Shown piece by piece: positions 8,376-17,501 of a stretch of 64,000 nt of DNA. The notes under the pieces were generated by a model. That model was not told the DNA's origin and made no database searches. It saw only the letters and a program-made list of their open reading frames with translations. The DNA comes from Flavobacteriaceae bacterium MAR_2009_75. Its GTDB lineage: Bacteria > Bacteroidota > Bacteroidia > Flavobacteriales > Flavobacteriaceae. The stretch spans positions 372,001-436,000 of the forward strand of contig PHTZ01000001.1 in assembly GCA_002813285.1 (NCBI GenBank), written 5' to 3'. The position numbers and the translations under genes are program-made. Each line of letters begins with the position of its first letter. The stretch's first letter is position 1.

Positions 8376-9569
8376 ATGATAAATATCAAAACACAAGTAG
8401 GAATTATAGGTGCCGGACCTTCGGGGATGGTCTTGGCTAATTGGTTAAAAAAACACGATATAGATGCCGTAGTCATAGAACTGCGTTCACGGGAATATGT
8501 TGAAGGTAGGGTTCGTGCCGGGTTGGTAGAACAGAACACCAAAGATATCTTGAAGGAATTGGGTCTTGATGCCCGAATGAAAAAAGAAGGCATTGTTCAT
8601 GATGGCGTATACCTTAGTTTTGATGAGGAACGTGTTCATATCCCTTTTGGCGAATTGACCGGCGGCAGAACCATAACTATTTACGGTCAGCAGGAAATTA
8701 CCAAAGACCTTACGGATGCTTGGTTGCAAGATGGCGGAGAACTACACTTTGAAACCAGGGCGACCAAAATAGTAGATTTTGATACGAAGCGTCCTAAAAT
8801 AAATTTTGAAAAAGACGGCGAAAAAGGCATTCTAGAATGCGATTTTGTGGCGGCCTGTGACGGTTTTCATGGCATTGGAAGAAAGACCTTGCCAAAGAAT
8901 AGTTTTCAGTCCTATGATATTACCTATCCGTTCAGCTGGTTAGGAATATTGGCAAATGTAGCACCTTCAACAGATGAATTAATATATGCATATCACGAGA
9001 ATGGTTTTGCATTACATAGTTTACGTTCAGAGACCGTAAGTAGATTATATGTTCAGGTAGACAATGATGAATCGGTAGATAATTGGTCTGATGATAGAAT
9101 TTGGAGTGAATTATCTAAGCGATTAGGTACGCCTGGATGGGAGCTTAAAGAAGGTCCTATTTTTGAAAAAAGCATTACCCCAATGCGCAGCCATATGATT
9201 GATAGTTTACGAAGTGGCAGATTATTATTGGCTGGCGATGCGGCTCATATTGTTCCACCAACAGGTGGTAAAGGCATGAATTTGGCCATTGCCGATGTAA
9301 AACATATGGTTGACGCTTTTGTGGCCTATTATAAAACGAATTCTGAAACGTTACTGGACACTTATACCAATGATGCCCTTCGTAGAATATGGAGAGCGCA
9401 GGACTTCTCTAATTTCATGACCAAATTATTTCACAAACAAGACGCTCATGGGTCATTTACCTATCGCTTACAAAAAGCAAAATTTGATTATCTAAAAGTA
9501 TCTAGAGCATATAAAACCACCATAGCAGAGAACTATGTAGGGCTACCGTTTGAATCGTTTAAAAATTAA
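8376..9569 (+). CDS. pobA: 4-hydroxybenzoate 3-monooxygenase
   Basis: 397 residues, close to the 394 of Pseudomonas PobA. It is an FAD-dependent class A hydroxylase that converts 4-hydroxybenzoate to protocatechuate with NADPH and O2, feeding PcaGH. The N-terminal dinucleotide motif GAGPSG begins near residue 10. The 'CDGFHGIGR' DG motif and 'LLAGDAAHIVPPTGGKGMN' GD motif are both present. It lies inside the pca operon with a 4 bp upstream and a 6 bp downstream gap, so upper and lower pathways are made together. This also makes 4-hydroxybenzoate, rather than protocatechuate alone, the probable growth substrate. Confidence 0.95.
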   Translation: MINIKTQVGIIGAGPSGMVLANWLKKHDIDAVVIELRSREYVEGRVRAGLVEQNTKDILKELGLDARMKKEGIVHDGVYLSFDEERVHIPFGELTGGRTITIYGQQEITKDLTDAWLQDGGELHFETRATKIVDFDTKRPKINFEKDGEKGILECDFVAACDGFHGIGRKTLPKNSFQSYDITYPFSWLGILANVAPSTDELIYAYHENGFALHSLRSETVSRLYVQVDNDESVDNWSDDRIWSELSKRLGTPGWELKEGPIFEKSITPMRSHMIDSLRSGRLLLAGDAAHIVPPTGGKGMNLAIADVKHMVDAFVAYYKTNSETLLDTYTNDALRRIWRAQDFSNFMTKLFHKQDAHGSFTYRLQKAKFDYLKVSRAYKTTIAENYVGLPFESFKN

Positions 9570-9575
9570 ATTCCA

Positions 9576-10925
9576 ATGAAAACAGTTCCAATAATAAGTG
9601 CTGAAAAAGCAGCAAGTTTAGTAAAAGATGGCGACATCATTTTAGGGGGTGGCTTTGGTATGACGGGTAACCCCGTGAATATCATTCATGAATTGGCAAA
9701 GACCAAAACTAAAGATTTAACCTTTATCGCCAACAATGTTGGAGAGCCCAATATGGGCGGTGGTCGCTTGTTGAACAATGGTCAATTAAAGAAAATGATC
9801 GGCTCTTTTTTCACTTCAAACAGAGAAGCTGTTTTAGCGGCACAAGAAGGTCGTGTGGAATATGAATTATTGCCTCAAGGAACTTTGGCAGAAGCTATAC
9901 GGGCAGGTGGTGCAGGTATTGGCGGATTTTATACCCCCACATCAGCAGGAACCTTAATCGCTGAAGGACGAGAAACCAAAATGCTTAATGGAAAAGAGCA
10001 AGTTTTTATAGAAAGTATTAGAGGAAATGTAGCCATCATAAGAGCTTGGAAAGCAGATACGGCAGGAAATCTGCAATACCGCATGACGGAACAAAATTTC
10101 AATAGAGCAATGGCAACAGCTGCTGATATTGTAATTGCCGAAGTGCAAGAAATTGTTCCTAATGGGGAAATTGACCCTAATGAGATTCATACTCCAGGTT
10201 GTTTTGTGGACTATTTGGTGGAGCGAAAACTAACAGAAGAAGATTTGGGTTCATCAGCATCGGTAGGTTCGTCAAAAGTAATTGATGAAAAACGGATGAA
10301 TATGGCCAAACGTGCGTTTGCGGAATTGGAAAAAGGCGATGTGGTGAATCTTGGAATTGGCATCCCAACTTTAGTAGCCGATTTGATAAAACCAGAAGAC
10401 GGCATCATTCTACATACCGAAAACGGAATGCTAGGTGTAGGCCCCGAACCAAAAGATGGTGGCGGCGCTATGTATTATCCTGTAAATGCAGGTAAAGTTC
10501 CAGTAACGGCTTTGCCTGGAAGCAGTTATTTTGATAGTGCCGATAGTTTTGCCATGATTCGTGGCGGGCATATTGATGTGGCCATTATGGGCGGATTGGA
10601 AGTAGATGCGCAAGGAAATCTGGCCAACTGGTCCGTACCCGGAAAACCTTTGTTAGGTGTAGGCGGCGCGATGGATTTAGCATCGGGCGCCAAAAAATTA
10701 ATTATTACATTACGTCATACGGATAGAGACGGTGGTTCAAAAGTAGTTGAAAATTGCACGTTACCCATTACGGATTTTAGCTGTGTAGATATGTTGATTA
10801 CGGAATTGGCCGTGTTCAAATTTATTGACGGGCAGTTGACCCTTATAGAGATTTTACCAGGTAGTACCTTGAAAGAAGTACGTGAAAAAACCGAAGCCAA
10901 ATTTGTAGAACAGTTATCAAAGTAA
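9576..10925 (+). CDS. pcaIJ: 3-oxoadipate CoA-transferase, fused alpha and beta subunits
   Basis: 449 residues, equal to the two subunits of a 3-oxoacid CoA-transferase joined in one chain. Residues about 1-225 are the alpha part ('[14 protein letters not shown]...IIHELA', then the glycine-rich '[13 protein letters not shown]'). Residues about 240-449 are the beta part ('[21 protein letters not shown]', catalytic Glu in '[11 protein letters not shown]'). It transfers CoA from succinyl-CoA to 3-oxoadipate or a similar 3-oxoacid. The operon position between pobA and the pcaF thiolase makes 3-oxoadipate the likely substrate; by sequence alone, acetoacetate (SCOT) cannot be excluded. Confidence 0.88.
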   Translation: MKTVPIISAEKAASLVKDGDIILGGGFGMTGNPVNIIHELAKTKTKDLTFIANNVGEPNMGGGRLLNNGQLKKMIGSFFTSNREAVLAAQEGRVEYELLPQGTLAEAIRAGGAGIGGFYTPTSAGTLIAEGRETKMLNGKEQVFIESIRGNVAIIRAWKADTAGNLQYRMTEQNFNRAMATAADIVIAEVQEIVPNGEIDPNEIHTPGCFVDYLVERKLTEEDLGSSASVGSSKVIDEKRMNMAKRAFAELEKGDVVNLGIGIPTLVADLIKPEDGIILHTENGMLGVGPEPKDGGGAMYYPVNAGKVPVTALPGSSYFDSADSFAMIRGGHIDVAIMGGLEVDAQGNLANWSVPGKPLLGVGGAMDLASGAKKLIITLRHTDRDGGSKVVENCTLPITDFSCVDMLITELAVFKFIDGQLTLIEILPGSTLKEVREKTEAKFVEQLSK

Positions 10926-10930
10926 AAAAT

Positions 10931-10966
10931 CAAGTTCAAGTTCAAGTTCAAGTTCAAGTTCAAGTT
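10931..10966. repeat. Hexanucleotide tandem repeat (CAAGTT x6)
   Basis: Six exact copies of CAAGTT begin six bases after the pcaIJ stop codon and fill most of the first third of the 106 bp gap before pcaF. The unit length and perfect identity point to replication slippage. Being between two operon genes, a length change would leave both proteins unchanged but could alter the mRNA spacer. Confidence 0.85.
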
Positions 10967-11031
10967 CTCTGAGCTTACGGTAAGGAACTAAAAGAAAAAA
11001 TTAATCTATAACATCCAACAACGACTTAAGA

Positions 11032-12246
11032 ATGAAAGAAGCATATATAGTTGACGCGACAAGAACCCCAATAGGAAGTTTTAGAGGTGCTTTGGCACAA
11101 GTGAGAGCAGATGATTTGGCGGCAATTCCCATCAAAGCCTTACTCGAAAAATATCCTAATCTACCCAAAGATGCGATTGATGATGTTATACTTGGATGCC
11201 ATAATCAAGCCGGGGAAGACAATAGAAATGTGGCACGTATGGCGCTACTCTTGGCAGGATTACCATATACCGTTCCAGGTGAAACGATCAATAGATTATG
11301 CTCATCAGGTATGTCTGCCGTGGTGCAAGCAAATCGTGCTATTAAAGCTGGCGATGGCGATGTATTTATTGCCGGAGGAATGGAACACATGTCTAGAGGA
11401 CCTTTGGTGATTTCAAAGTCAGCTATAGCGTTTGGTAACGATTCCCAAATGGAAGACTCTAGCTTTGGATGGCGTTTTGTGAATAAAAAGTTACATGAAA
11501 TGTATGGTACGGATGCCATGGGAATTACCGCAGAGAATCTAGCTGAGATGTTTAGCATAAGTAGGGAAGACCAAGATTTATTCGCGTATAATTCTCAAAT
11601 GAAAGCTGCAAAAGCACAGCAAAACGGAATTTTAGGGGAAGAGATTTGTCCGGTTGAAATTCCGCAACGAAAAGGAGACCCCATTATCGTGAGTCAAGAT
11701 GAATTCATAAGACCGAGTACAACGATAGAAAAATTAGCCACTTTAAGAACCGTCTTCAAAAAAGATGGAACGGTAACCGCAGGTAATGCATCAGGATTAA
11801 ATGACGGTGCGGCAGCTATGTTAGTTGTTTCAGAAGATGCCTTGAAAAAATACTATCTCACGCCAAAAGCTAGAATAGTAGCTTCAGCTGTAGTGGGTGT
11901 AGAACCAAAAATAATGGGTATTGGTCCTGTCTACGCCACAAGAAAAGTCTTGGCAAAAGCAGGCTTGGAATTAAAGGACATGGATGTACTGGAATTCAAC
12001 GAAGCCTTTTCCGCACAAGCGCTAGCCTGTACACGCGAGTTAGGATTAAAGGATGATGACCCAAGAATAAACCCTAACGGCGGGGCGATTGCTATTGGTC
12101 ACCCTCTAGGAATGTCCGGTACACGAATACTTCAAGCGGCAACGAACGAATTAGTTCGCTCCGGAGGAAAATATGGTTTGGCTACCATGTGTGTTGGTGT
12201 AGGCATGGGGTATGCTACTATTATTGAGAATGTTAATCAATACTAG
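11032..12246 (+). CDS. pcaF: 3-oxoadipyl-CoA thiolase
   Basis: 404 residues, a type II thiolase. The acyl-accepting Cys lies in 'RLCSSGMSAV'. The conserved 'NPNGGAIAIGHPLGMSGTRI' His motif and the C-terminal 'CVGVGMGYATIIE' Cys motif complete the active site. It splits 3-oxoadipyl-CoA with CoA to succinyl-CoA and acetyl-CoA, the last step of the beta-ketoadipate pathway. The call of PcaF over a general acetyl-CoA acyltransferase rests on operon position. The gap before it holds the CAAGTT repeat. The GH3 gene starts 60 bp after its stop. Confidence 0.9.
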   Translation: MKEAYIVDATRTPIGSFRGALAQVRADDLAAIPIKALLEKYPNLPKDAIDDVILGCHNQAGEDNRNVARMALLLAGLPYTVPGETINRLCSSGMSAVVQANRAIKAGDGDVFIAGGMEHMSRGPLVISKSAIAFGNDSQMEDSSFGWRFVNKKLHEMYGTDAMGITAENLAEMFSISREDQDLFAYNSQMKAAKAQQNGILGEEICPVEIPQRKGDPIIVSQDEFIRPSTTIEKLATLRTVFKKDGTVTAGNASGLNDGAAAMLVVSEDALKKYYLTPKARIVASAVVGVEPKIMGIGPVYATRKVLAKAGLELKDMDVLEFNEAFSAQALACTRELGLKDDDPRINPNGGAIAIGHPLGMSGTRILQAATNELVRSGGKYGLATMCVGVGMGYATIIENVNQY

Positions 12247-12305
12247 TTTAGACTTTAAAAAATCTTCATTCAAGCCAAAAACCATAAAATAAAGAAATCG
12301 ATATC

Positions 12306-14600
12306 ATGAAATATAAAATATCTAATACGACCATAATTCCCGTAATTTTTTCTCTGATTTTGGCAGGTTGTGGCGAAAAATTCACATCCATTGAAAAAGA
12401 TGGATTTGTCGAAGTGGTAAATCAAGATGGAAGCACTCTAGGATATACTCCTGAATCTGGTGTGAAGTTATTGACCGTAGACCGCTTTGCTTTCAAAGAT
12501 TTAAATAAAAATGGAACTTTGGACGCCTATGAAGATTGGCGTTTACCAGTGGTTGATCGTGCTAAAGATTTGGCCAGTAAAATGAGTCTTGAAGATATCG
12601 CTGGTTTGATGTTGTATAGTTCACACCAATCATTGCCCGGTGCGAGCCGTGGTTGGGGCGCATCAAGTTATGATGGAAAACCTTTTGCAGAAAGTAAGGC
12701 CAAAGCTAGTGACCTCTCTGACGAACAAAAGAAATTCTTGACTGACGACCATTTGCGACATGTATTGATTACCTCTGTAGAGAGCCCAGCTGTTGCCGCC
12801 CAATGGAACAATAATGCCCAGGCTTTTGCAGAAGGCCTAGATTTTGGCATTCCGGTCAATACGAGTTCAGACCCAAGACATGGTAGTGATTCCTATGCAG
12901 AATTTAATGCCGGTGCCGGTGGTGACATCTCTATGTGGCCAGGTACTTTAGGTATTGCAGCTTCTTTTGACCCTGCCTTGATGAAACAATTCGGCGAAAT
13001 CGCCTCTAAGGAATATAGAGCGTTAGGTATTTCAACCGCCTTATCTCCTCAAATAGATTTGGCTACGGAACCTCGCTGGAGCCGTTTTGACGGTACCATG
13101 GGTGAAGACCCCGACTTGGCAGCTGATTTAGCCAAAGCCTACGTTGATGGTTTTCAATCTACCGACGGGGGTGATTGGGGCATGCAGAGCGTGAACGCTA
13201 TGGTAAAACATTGGCCTGGTGGTGGTCCGGAAGAAGGAGGTCGTGATGGCCACTTTGGATATGGCTCATATGCCGTATATCCTGGAAAAAATATCAAAGA
13301 CCATATGAAGCCCTTTACCGAAGGTGCTTTTAAGTTGGACGGACCGACAAAAATGGCCTCTGCCGTAATGCCGTATTACACCATTTCCACAGGTGAAGGA
13401 GAAAATGTCGCCAATGGTTACAACAAGTACCTCATTACCGAAATCTTGCGCGGTGAGTACGGTTATGAGGGTGTATTATGTACAGATTGGGGCATTACCA
13501 GAGATATGACCTCTGTGTCCAAATTTGAGGGCAAACCGTTTGGCGTAGAAGGCCTTTCCGTAGCGGAACGTCATTATAAGGCCATTGATGCGGGAATGGA
13601 TCAATTTGGAGGGAACAATGATATGGCTCCGATTTTGGAAGCCTATAAAATCGGGGTTGCCGAATTGGGCGAAGATGCTATGCGTACCCGTTTTGAAAAA
13701 TCGGCGGTTCGATTGCTGACCAATATTTTCAGGGTGGGTCTTTTTGAGAATCCCTATTTGGATGTTGCAAAAACAAAGGAGATTGTAGGCAAAAGTGAAT
13801 TTATGAAAGCTGGTTTCGATGCACAATTAAAATCGATCATAATGCTAAAGAACAGCAATCAGAGTCTCCCGATGAAAATCAAACAAAAGGTGTATGTTCC
13901 ACAACGCTACATTGGACCATCAACCAACTGGTGGGGCATTACCACAGAACCAAAAACGATAGACCCCTTTAATATGGAGGTAGTTAACAAATATTTTAAC
14001 GTTGTGAATACCCCAGAAGAGGCAGATTTTGCTTTAGTGGGCATTCAGAGTCCTGATGGTGGCGCTGGTTATGATGAGGCCGATTTGGAAAAAGGAGGTA
14101 ACGGTTACGTGCCGATCAATCTACAATATGGCCGTTACACTGCAGAAACCGCTAGAGAAGTAAGTCTGGCCGGTGGTAGTCCGCTAGAAGATTTCACCAA
14201 CCGAAGCTACAAGGGAAAATCGGTGAAGACGATTAATAATCGCGATATGAAATTGGTTACCGACACCAAAGCTAAAATGGGTGATAAACAAGTAATAGTT
14301 TCCGTAAAAGTGAGCAAACCTATGGTGTTTTCCGAAATTGAAGGTAGTGCTGCTGCCATTCTTGTGCACATGGGCGTTCAAGACCAGGCACTAATGGAAA
14401 TTATTACTGGTGCAGCAGAACCTTCTGCCCTATTGCCATTTCAAATGCCTGCCGATATGTTGACCGTAGAGGCACAATTCGAAGATGTACCAAGAGACAT
14501 GAAACCCTATATCGATGCGGATGGCAATACTTATGATTTCGCTTTCGGGTTGAATTGGAACGGGAAAATCGAAGACGAAAGAGTCAAAACCTATAAATAG
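12306..14600 (+). CDS. GH3 family exo-acting beta-glycosidase, lipoprotein
   Basis: 764 residues. A lipoprotein signal ends in the lipobox 'ILAGC' near residue 22, so the enzyme is exported and lipid-anchored. The GH3 N-terminal domain holds the expected blocks: 'PQIDLATEPRWSRFDGTMGEDPDLA', 'VKHWPGGGPEEGGRDGH' and the nucleophile motif 'CTDWG' (D394). The second GH3 domain ends in 'FAFGLNWNGK'. Related enzymes are beta-glucosidases or exo-1,4/1,3-beta-glucanases. The gene is co-directional with the pca operon after 60 bp and could be co-transcribed. That placement would fit release of phenolic aglycones or lignin-like glycosides, but the link is an inference. The substrate is not determined by the sequence. 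Confidence 0.88.
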   Translation: MKYKISNTTIIPVIFSLILAGCGEKFTSIEKDGFVEVVNQDGSTLGYTPESGVKLLTVDRFAFKDLNKNGTLDAYEDWRLPVVDRAKDLASKMSLEDIAGLMLYSSHQSLPGASRGWGASSYDGKPFAESKAKASDLSDEQKKFLTDDHLRHVLITSVESPAVAAQWNNNAQAFAEGLDFGIPVNTSSDPRHGSDSYAEFNAGAGGDISMWPGTLGIAASFDPALMKQFGEIASKEYRALGISTALSPQIDLATEPRWSRFDGTMGEDPDLAADLAKAYVDGFQSTDGGDWGMQSVNAMVKHWPGGGPEEGGRDGHFGYGSYAVYPGKNIKDHMKPFTEGAFKLDGPTKMASAVMPYYTISTGEGENVANGYNKYLITEILRGEYGYEGVLCTDWGITRDMTSVSKFEGKPFGVEGLSVAERHYKAIDAGMDQFGGNNDMAPILEAYKIGVAELGEDAMRTRFEKSAVRLLTNIFRVGLFENPYLDVAKTKEIVGKSEFMKAGFDAQLKSIIMLKNSNQSLPMKIKQKVYVPQRYIGPSTNWWGITTEPKTIDPFNMEVVNKYFNVVNTPEEADFALVGIQSPDGGAGYDEADLEKGGNGYVPINLQYGRYTAETAREVSLAGGSPLEDFTNRSYKGKSVKTINNRDMKLVTDTKAKMGDKQVIVSVKVSKPMVFSEIEGSAAAILVHMGVQDQALMEIITGAAEPSALLPFQMPADMLTVEAQFEDVPRDMKPYIDADGNTYDFAFGLNWNGKIEDERVKTYK

Positions 14601-14770
14601 GCATTAACGGGGAAGTTTTTGTTGATACCCTTTATCAGAAAGACACGACTAAGGCAAAGAGTTGAAATTGGTCCATACCTATAATTTTCAATATACCAGT
14701 TAATGGGATAGTGCCGTCAACCAATTTTTAACATACTTACCGAATCTATTCTTTGGCTCTCAAGATCTGG

Positions 14771-16891
14771 TTATCGCTCGAAATCTCGAATGGCCCGGAC
14801 TAGAAATTTTCTATGCGTACCTGAACTGTTGAAATGATACGAGCCATTACCATCACTGAATCTTAAAAGCCGAGCTTGGTAATCATCGAATGGAGTTGCG
14901 CTCCAATACAATTCATTGGAAAATTTACCCCTGTTATCGGATCCCTGGCCAATAGTATTGTACATAAGTCGTAATTCTTCTAAAGTGGGCAATCGCCATC
15001 CCTCACCTAATTGCTCGTGAATAGTCATGGCATTATTCCATGTCATAGGACCTACGTCGACCATAGCAGCTATTTTTCCTGTTTTATTCGATGGGTCAAT
15101 GGCAAAAATAATACCGTCATTGTAAACATCTCCAACACCTAATTTAAGAATAGCTGCTGCCCTCAAGGAATTCGTTTTAATTTGGTCATCCGTACCTGCA
15201 TCGGTATCGGAATCAGAATTGGAATTTACCTGTACTTCCTCAATTTCCGATGGTGGAATCGATTGTTTTTCGGACTCTCCTGTAAATACGTAAATCAATA
15301 TTCCAAAAATAACAAGCCCTACGATTAAAAATTCAGAACGAACTCCTCTTATCTTATGCGTGCTTATTCTATTTCGTATATTCTTTTTCGCTTCTTTAAA
15401 TAATGGCACGATCATCGAAGTGATCTTAACTTGGTAATTTTGTGCCTCCGCTCTAGTTCTTTGAATAACTTTTTTAAGCGCTTCAACTACTGCCAGTCCT
15501 TTCTTCTCCCCTGCTAGTTTAGATTTTACAGCATTTAAAAATTGCTTGGTTGCTTCAGTGCTTTTGACTTGATAATTTCGTAAAACCAAGCTACTTCTCT
15601 TCAAGGTTTTTTTCAGTTCCAGAACTAATTCATCCAGTCTTTTCTCTTCTCTTATAACCTTAACTTTCGTTTCTTCAGTACCACGCCTTTCTTTTTGCTC
15701 CCCGTTTTTTGGCTCAATTGCTTCAACGCCTTTAAACTGATAGTTATATCTTGCTAGGCCACCGGCTTTCTTGACCATTTGCTGTGGAGCGACGAATTCA
15801 CGCTGACGCTTTTCCCGCTCCGTTTCCCTTTGCGATTTTGCTATTACGGCCAATCTTTTCTCCTCTAATGCCTTTAAGGCTTTTACCTCTTCATCGCCTC
15901 GCCTTTCTTCTTGAACCACTCTTTTGGCATCGATCCTCTCTTCGGTAACAAATTGATAGTTGTATCTTGCTAGAGAATTGTTATTCGAAACTTTTCTTCT
16001 TGCTGTAGCTATTTCACTCAGACTTGTCTCCTGTTCGGTCTCTCTTAACGGGTTGGTAGTTTCAGCGCGTCTGTTCTCCTCCACCGCAATTTGGGTACTG
16101 GCTACAGTATTACCCCATGATTCTTCTTGAACCATTCTTTTGGCCTGAACCTCTTTTTCAATTTTTTTTTGAATTTCCGCTTTCTGCCTTAGCCTTTTTT
16201 CCCTTCTGATCAACTCTTTGGCCTCAGCCTCTTCCTTAAGTCTTTTACTTTCTTCGTCTCTCTTTCTGGCCTCAGCTTCTATTTTATCCTCCCTCTCCCT
16301 CTCAACTTTTGCGTCAACGTCTCTTTCTTGAAAAAAATCAATTACAATTTGCTCATCCTTTTTTGACTTCATCAGCTTCTTCCCTTCCCTATTTTCTGGT
16401 ACTTCGAGAACGTTCTTTTTAGTCGCTGAAGAAAGTAAACCCCGAACATAATAGGCAACTTGCATGCTAACTTTGTCCGCTGGGTTCCAATCGCTTACGG
16501 AATCTTTATCCTTACGGAAGACCTGTAGTTCTTTAAAATTAAAATTATAGTCGTCAGAGGTAAATTCGATGTCCCACGGGCAATCATCTAAAAGTATTGG
16601 TATAACAATGGCGCTGCCCTCTTTATAACGGTCTATAACCCCTTTAAATTCGTCGTGCTCGATAAATTCGGAATTCATAAACGTAGTGCTCAGAAAAATC
16701 AAAAATACATCTGCACGGTGCAATCGTGATCCATTCTGTGAATTCCACGGCTGCCCACTATCAATGGCATCTTCACTCCAAATAGTTATATTGAATTCCT
16801 TTGTCAGAGGTTGAAAATGAGGCAGAAGATACCGCAGCACATCTTTATCTTGGCCGGCATAAATTGCAAGAATATTTTTCGTTGAACTCAT
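14771..16891 (-). CDS. TIR domain-coiled coil-membrane segment-DUF1566 protein (receptor-like)
   Basis: 706 residues, one unbroken frame. Residues about 5-155 form a TIR domain: opening 'ILAIYAGQDKDV', and 'IFLSTTFMNSEFIEHDEF', where E81 aligns by eye with the catalytic Glu of NAD-cleaving TIRs. Residues 160-500 are a highly charged coiled-coil rod with four related repeats, each carrying an NYQ motif (N at 311, 383, 439 and 485). A single membrane helix follows (about 520-538), with basic residues before it and acidic residues after it, implying cytoplasmic TIR and external C-terminus. Residues about 585-703 are a DUF1566 (Lcl C-terminal) domain with 'GWRLPTLEEL' and 'YWSATPF'. An external sensor driving an internal TIR enzyme is an inference. 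The gene is alone on its strand. Confidence 0.85.
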   Translation of the reverse strand: MSSTKNILAIYAGQDKDVLRYLLPHFQPLTKEFNITIWSEDAIDSGQPWNSQNGSRLHRADVFLIFLSTTFMNSEFIEHDEFKGVIDRYKEGSAIVIPILLDDCPWDIEFTSDDYNFNFKELQVFRKDKDSVSDWNPADKVSMQVAYYVRGLLSSATKKNVLEVPENREGKKLMKSKKDEQIVIDFFQERDVDAKVEREREDKIEAEARKRDEESKRLKEEAEAKELIRREKRLRQKAEIQKKIEKEVQAKRMVQEESWGNTVASTQIAVEENRRAETTNPLRETEQETSLSEIATARRKVSNNNSLARYNYQFVTEERIDAKRVVQEERRGDEEVKALKALEEKRLAVIAKSQRETEREKRQREFVAPQQMVKKAGGLARYNYQFKGVEAIEPKNGEQKERRGTEETKVKVIREEKRLDELVLELKKTLKRSSLVLRNYQVKSTEATKQFLNAVKSKLAGEKKGLAVVEALKKVIQRTRAEAQNYQVKITSMIVPLFKEAKKNIRNRISTHKIRGVRSEFLIVGLVIFGILIYVFTGESEKQSIPPSEIEEVQVNSNSDSDTDAGTDDQIKTNSLRAAAILKLGVGDVYNDGIIFAIDPSNKTGKIAAMVDVGPMTWNNAMTIHEQLGEGWRLPTLEELRLMYNTIGQGSDNRGKFSNELYWSATPFDDYQARLLRFSDGNGSYHFNSSGTHRKFLVRAIRDFER

Positions 16892-17501
16892 TATAAAAAA
16901 ATGTAATCGTAAGTAAAATCTTGTGGTAAATTACGGTTAAAGACTACTTAAGATTATTAATTTGATAAACTCTCTTTTTCCGCTGAAACATAAAGAATAT
17001 AATCATTAAAAGTGTCATTAATAATGAAAAATTTTTCATTTTAAAAAAGTTATACAATTGAAGCGTAAACAAGCAATTTATGAGGGTTTTAGCCAAGAGA
17101 TTTTTTTACCTTCTTTACTTCTAATGATATGCTTTCATGTGCATCTTTTTCTTGAGGTCAATCTTCCGTCATTATTTGCTTGTTTCAATTAAAATACTGA
17201 GTATTAATTGGTAGATACCTGTCACATTTAAACAAAGCTATTTCTAATGATCTGTTTCACAAAGGTGTCTTTATTTTTCTGAAATTCCGCTAATACAGAA
17301 GACTTCTATTGGCCGTATTTAACCTCGGGAAGGCTATGTTTTGCTTCTATAGAGACGTGATTTGTGGTCATTCTCGAATCGTGTTTAAATTTGCTAATCA
17401 CCCTTTTATAAAGGTATTTAACAGCAATATTTATTATTCGCCATAAGATTATTTGTATGTTTAAGCTACATCACCAAATTTAGAACCCTATAGACCACCA
17501 A
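16892..17501. other. 610 bp intergenic region between the TIR gene and the HTCS gene
   Basis: AT-rich, with no convincing gene on either strand. It separates two genes transcribed away from each other and should hold both promoters. The only clear structure is the imperfect inverted repeat at 17056-17190. I found no exact TAnnTTTG element next to either start. Confidence 0.6.
17056..17190. repeat. Imperfect inverted repeat pair in the TIR/HTCS intergenic region
   Basis: The left arm (17056-17083) reads AATTGAA, a 4-5 bp insertion, then AACAAGCAA and ATGA. The right arm (17169-17190) is its reverse complement without the insertion. The arms enclose about 85 bp of pyrimidine-rich DNA. This could be a decayed MITE-like element or a large regulatory hairpin. 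No target-site duplication was recognised. Confidence 0.45.

Noticed and set aside
10931-10966. CAAGTT array as a CRISPR-like array
   Set aside because: The unit is 6 bp with no spacers, so it is a simple tandem repeat.
11205-11558. 117-codon open frame opposite pcaF
   Set aside because: It is antisense to a strongly conserved thiolase gene and shows no signal, motif or start context; it is a shadow of pcaF codon structure. The same holds for antisense frames over pcaB (6482-6922), the HTCS gene and the lyase gene (37470-37775).
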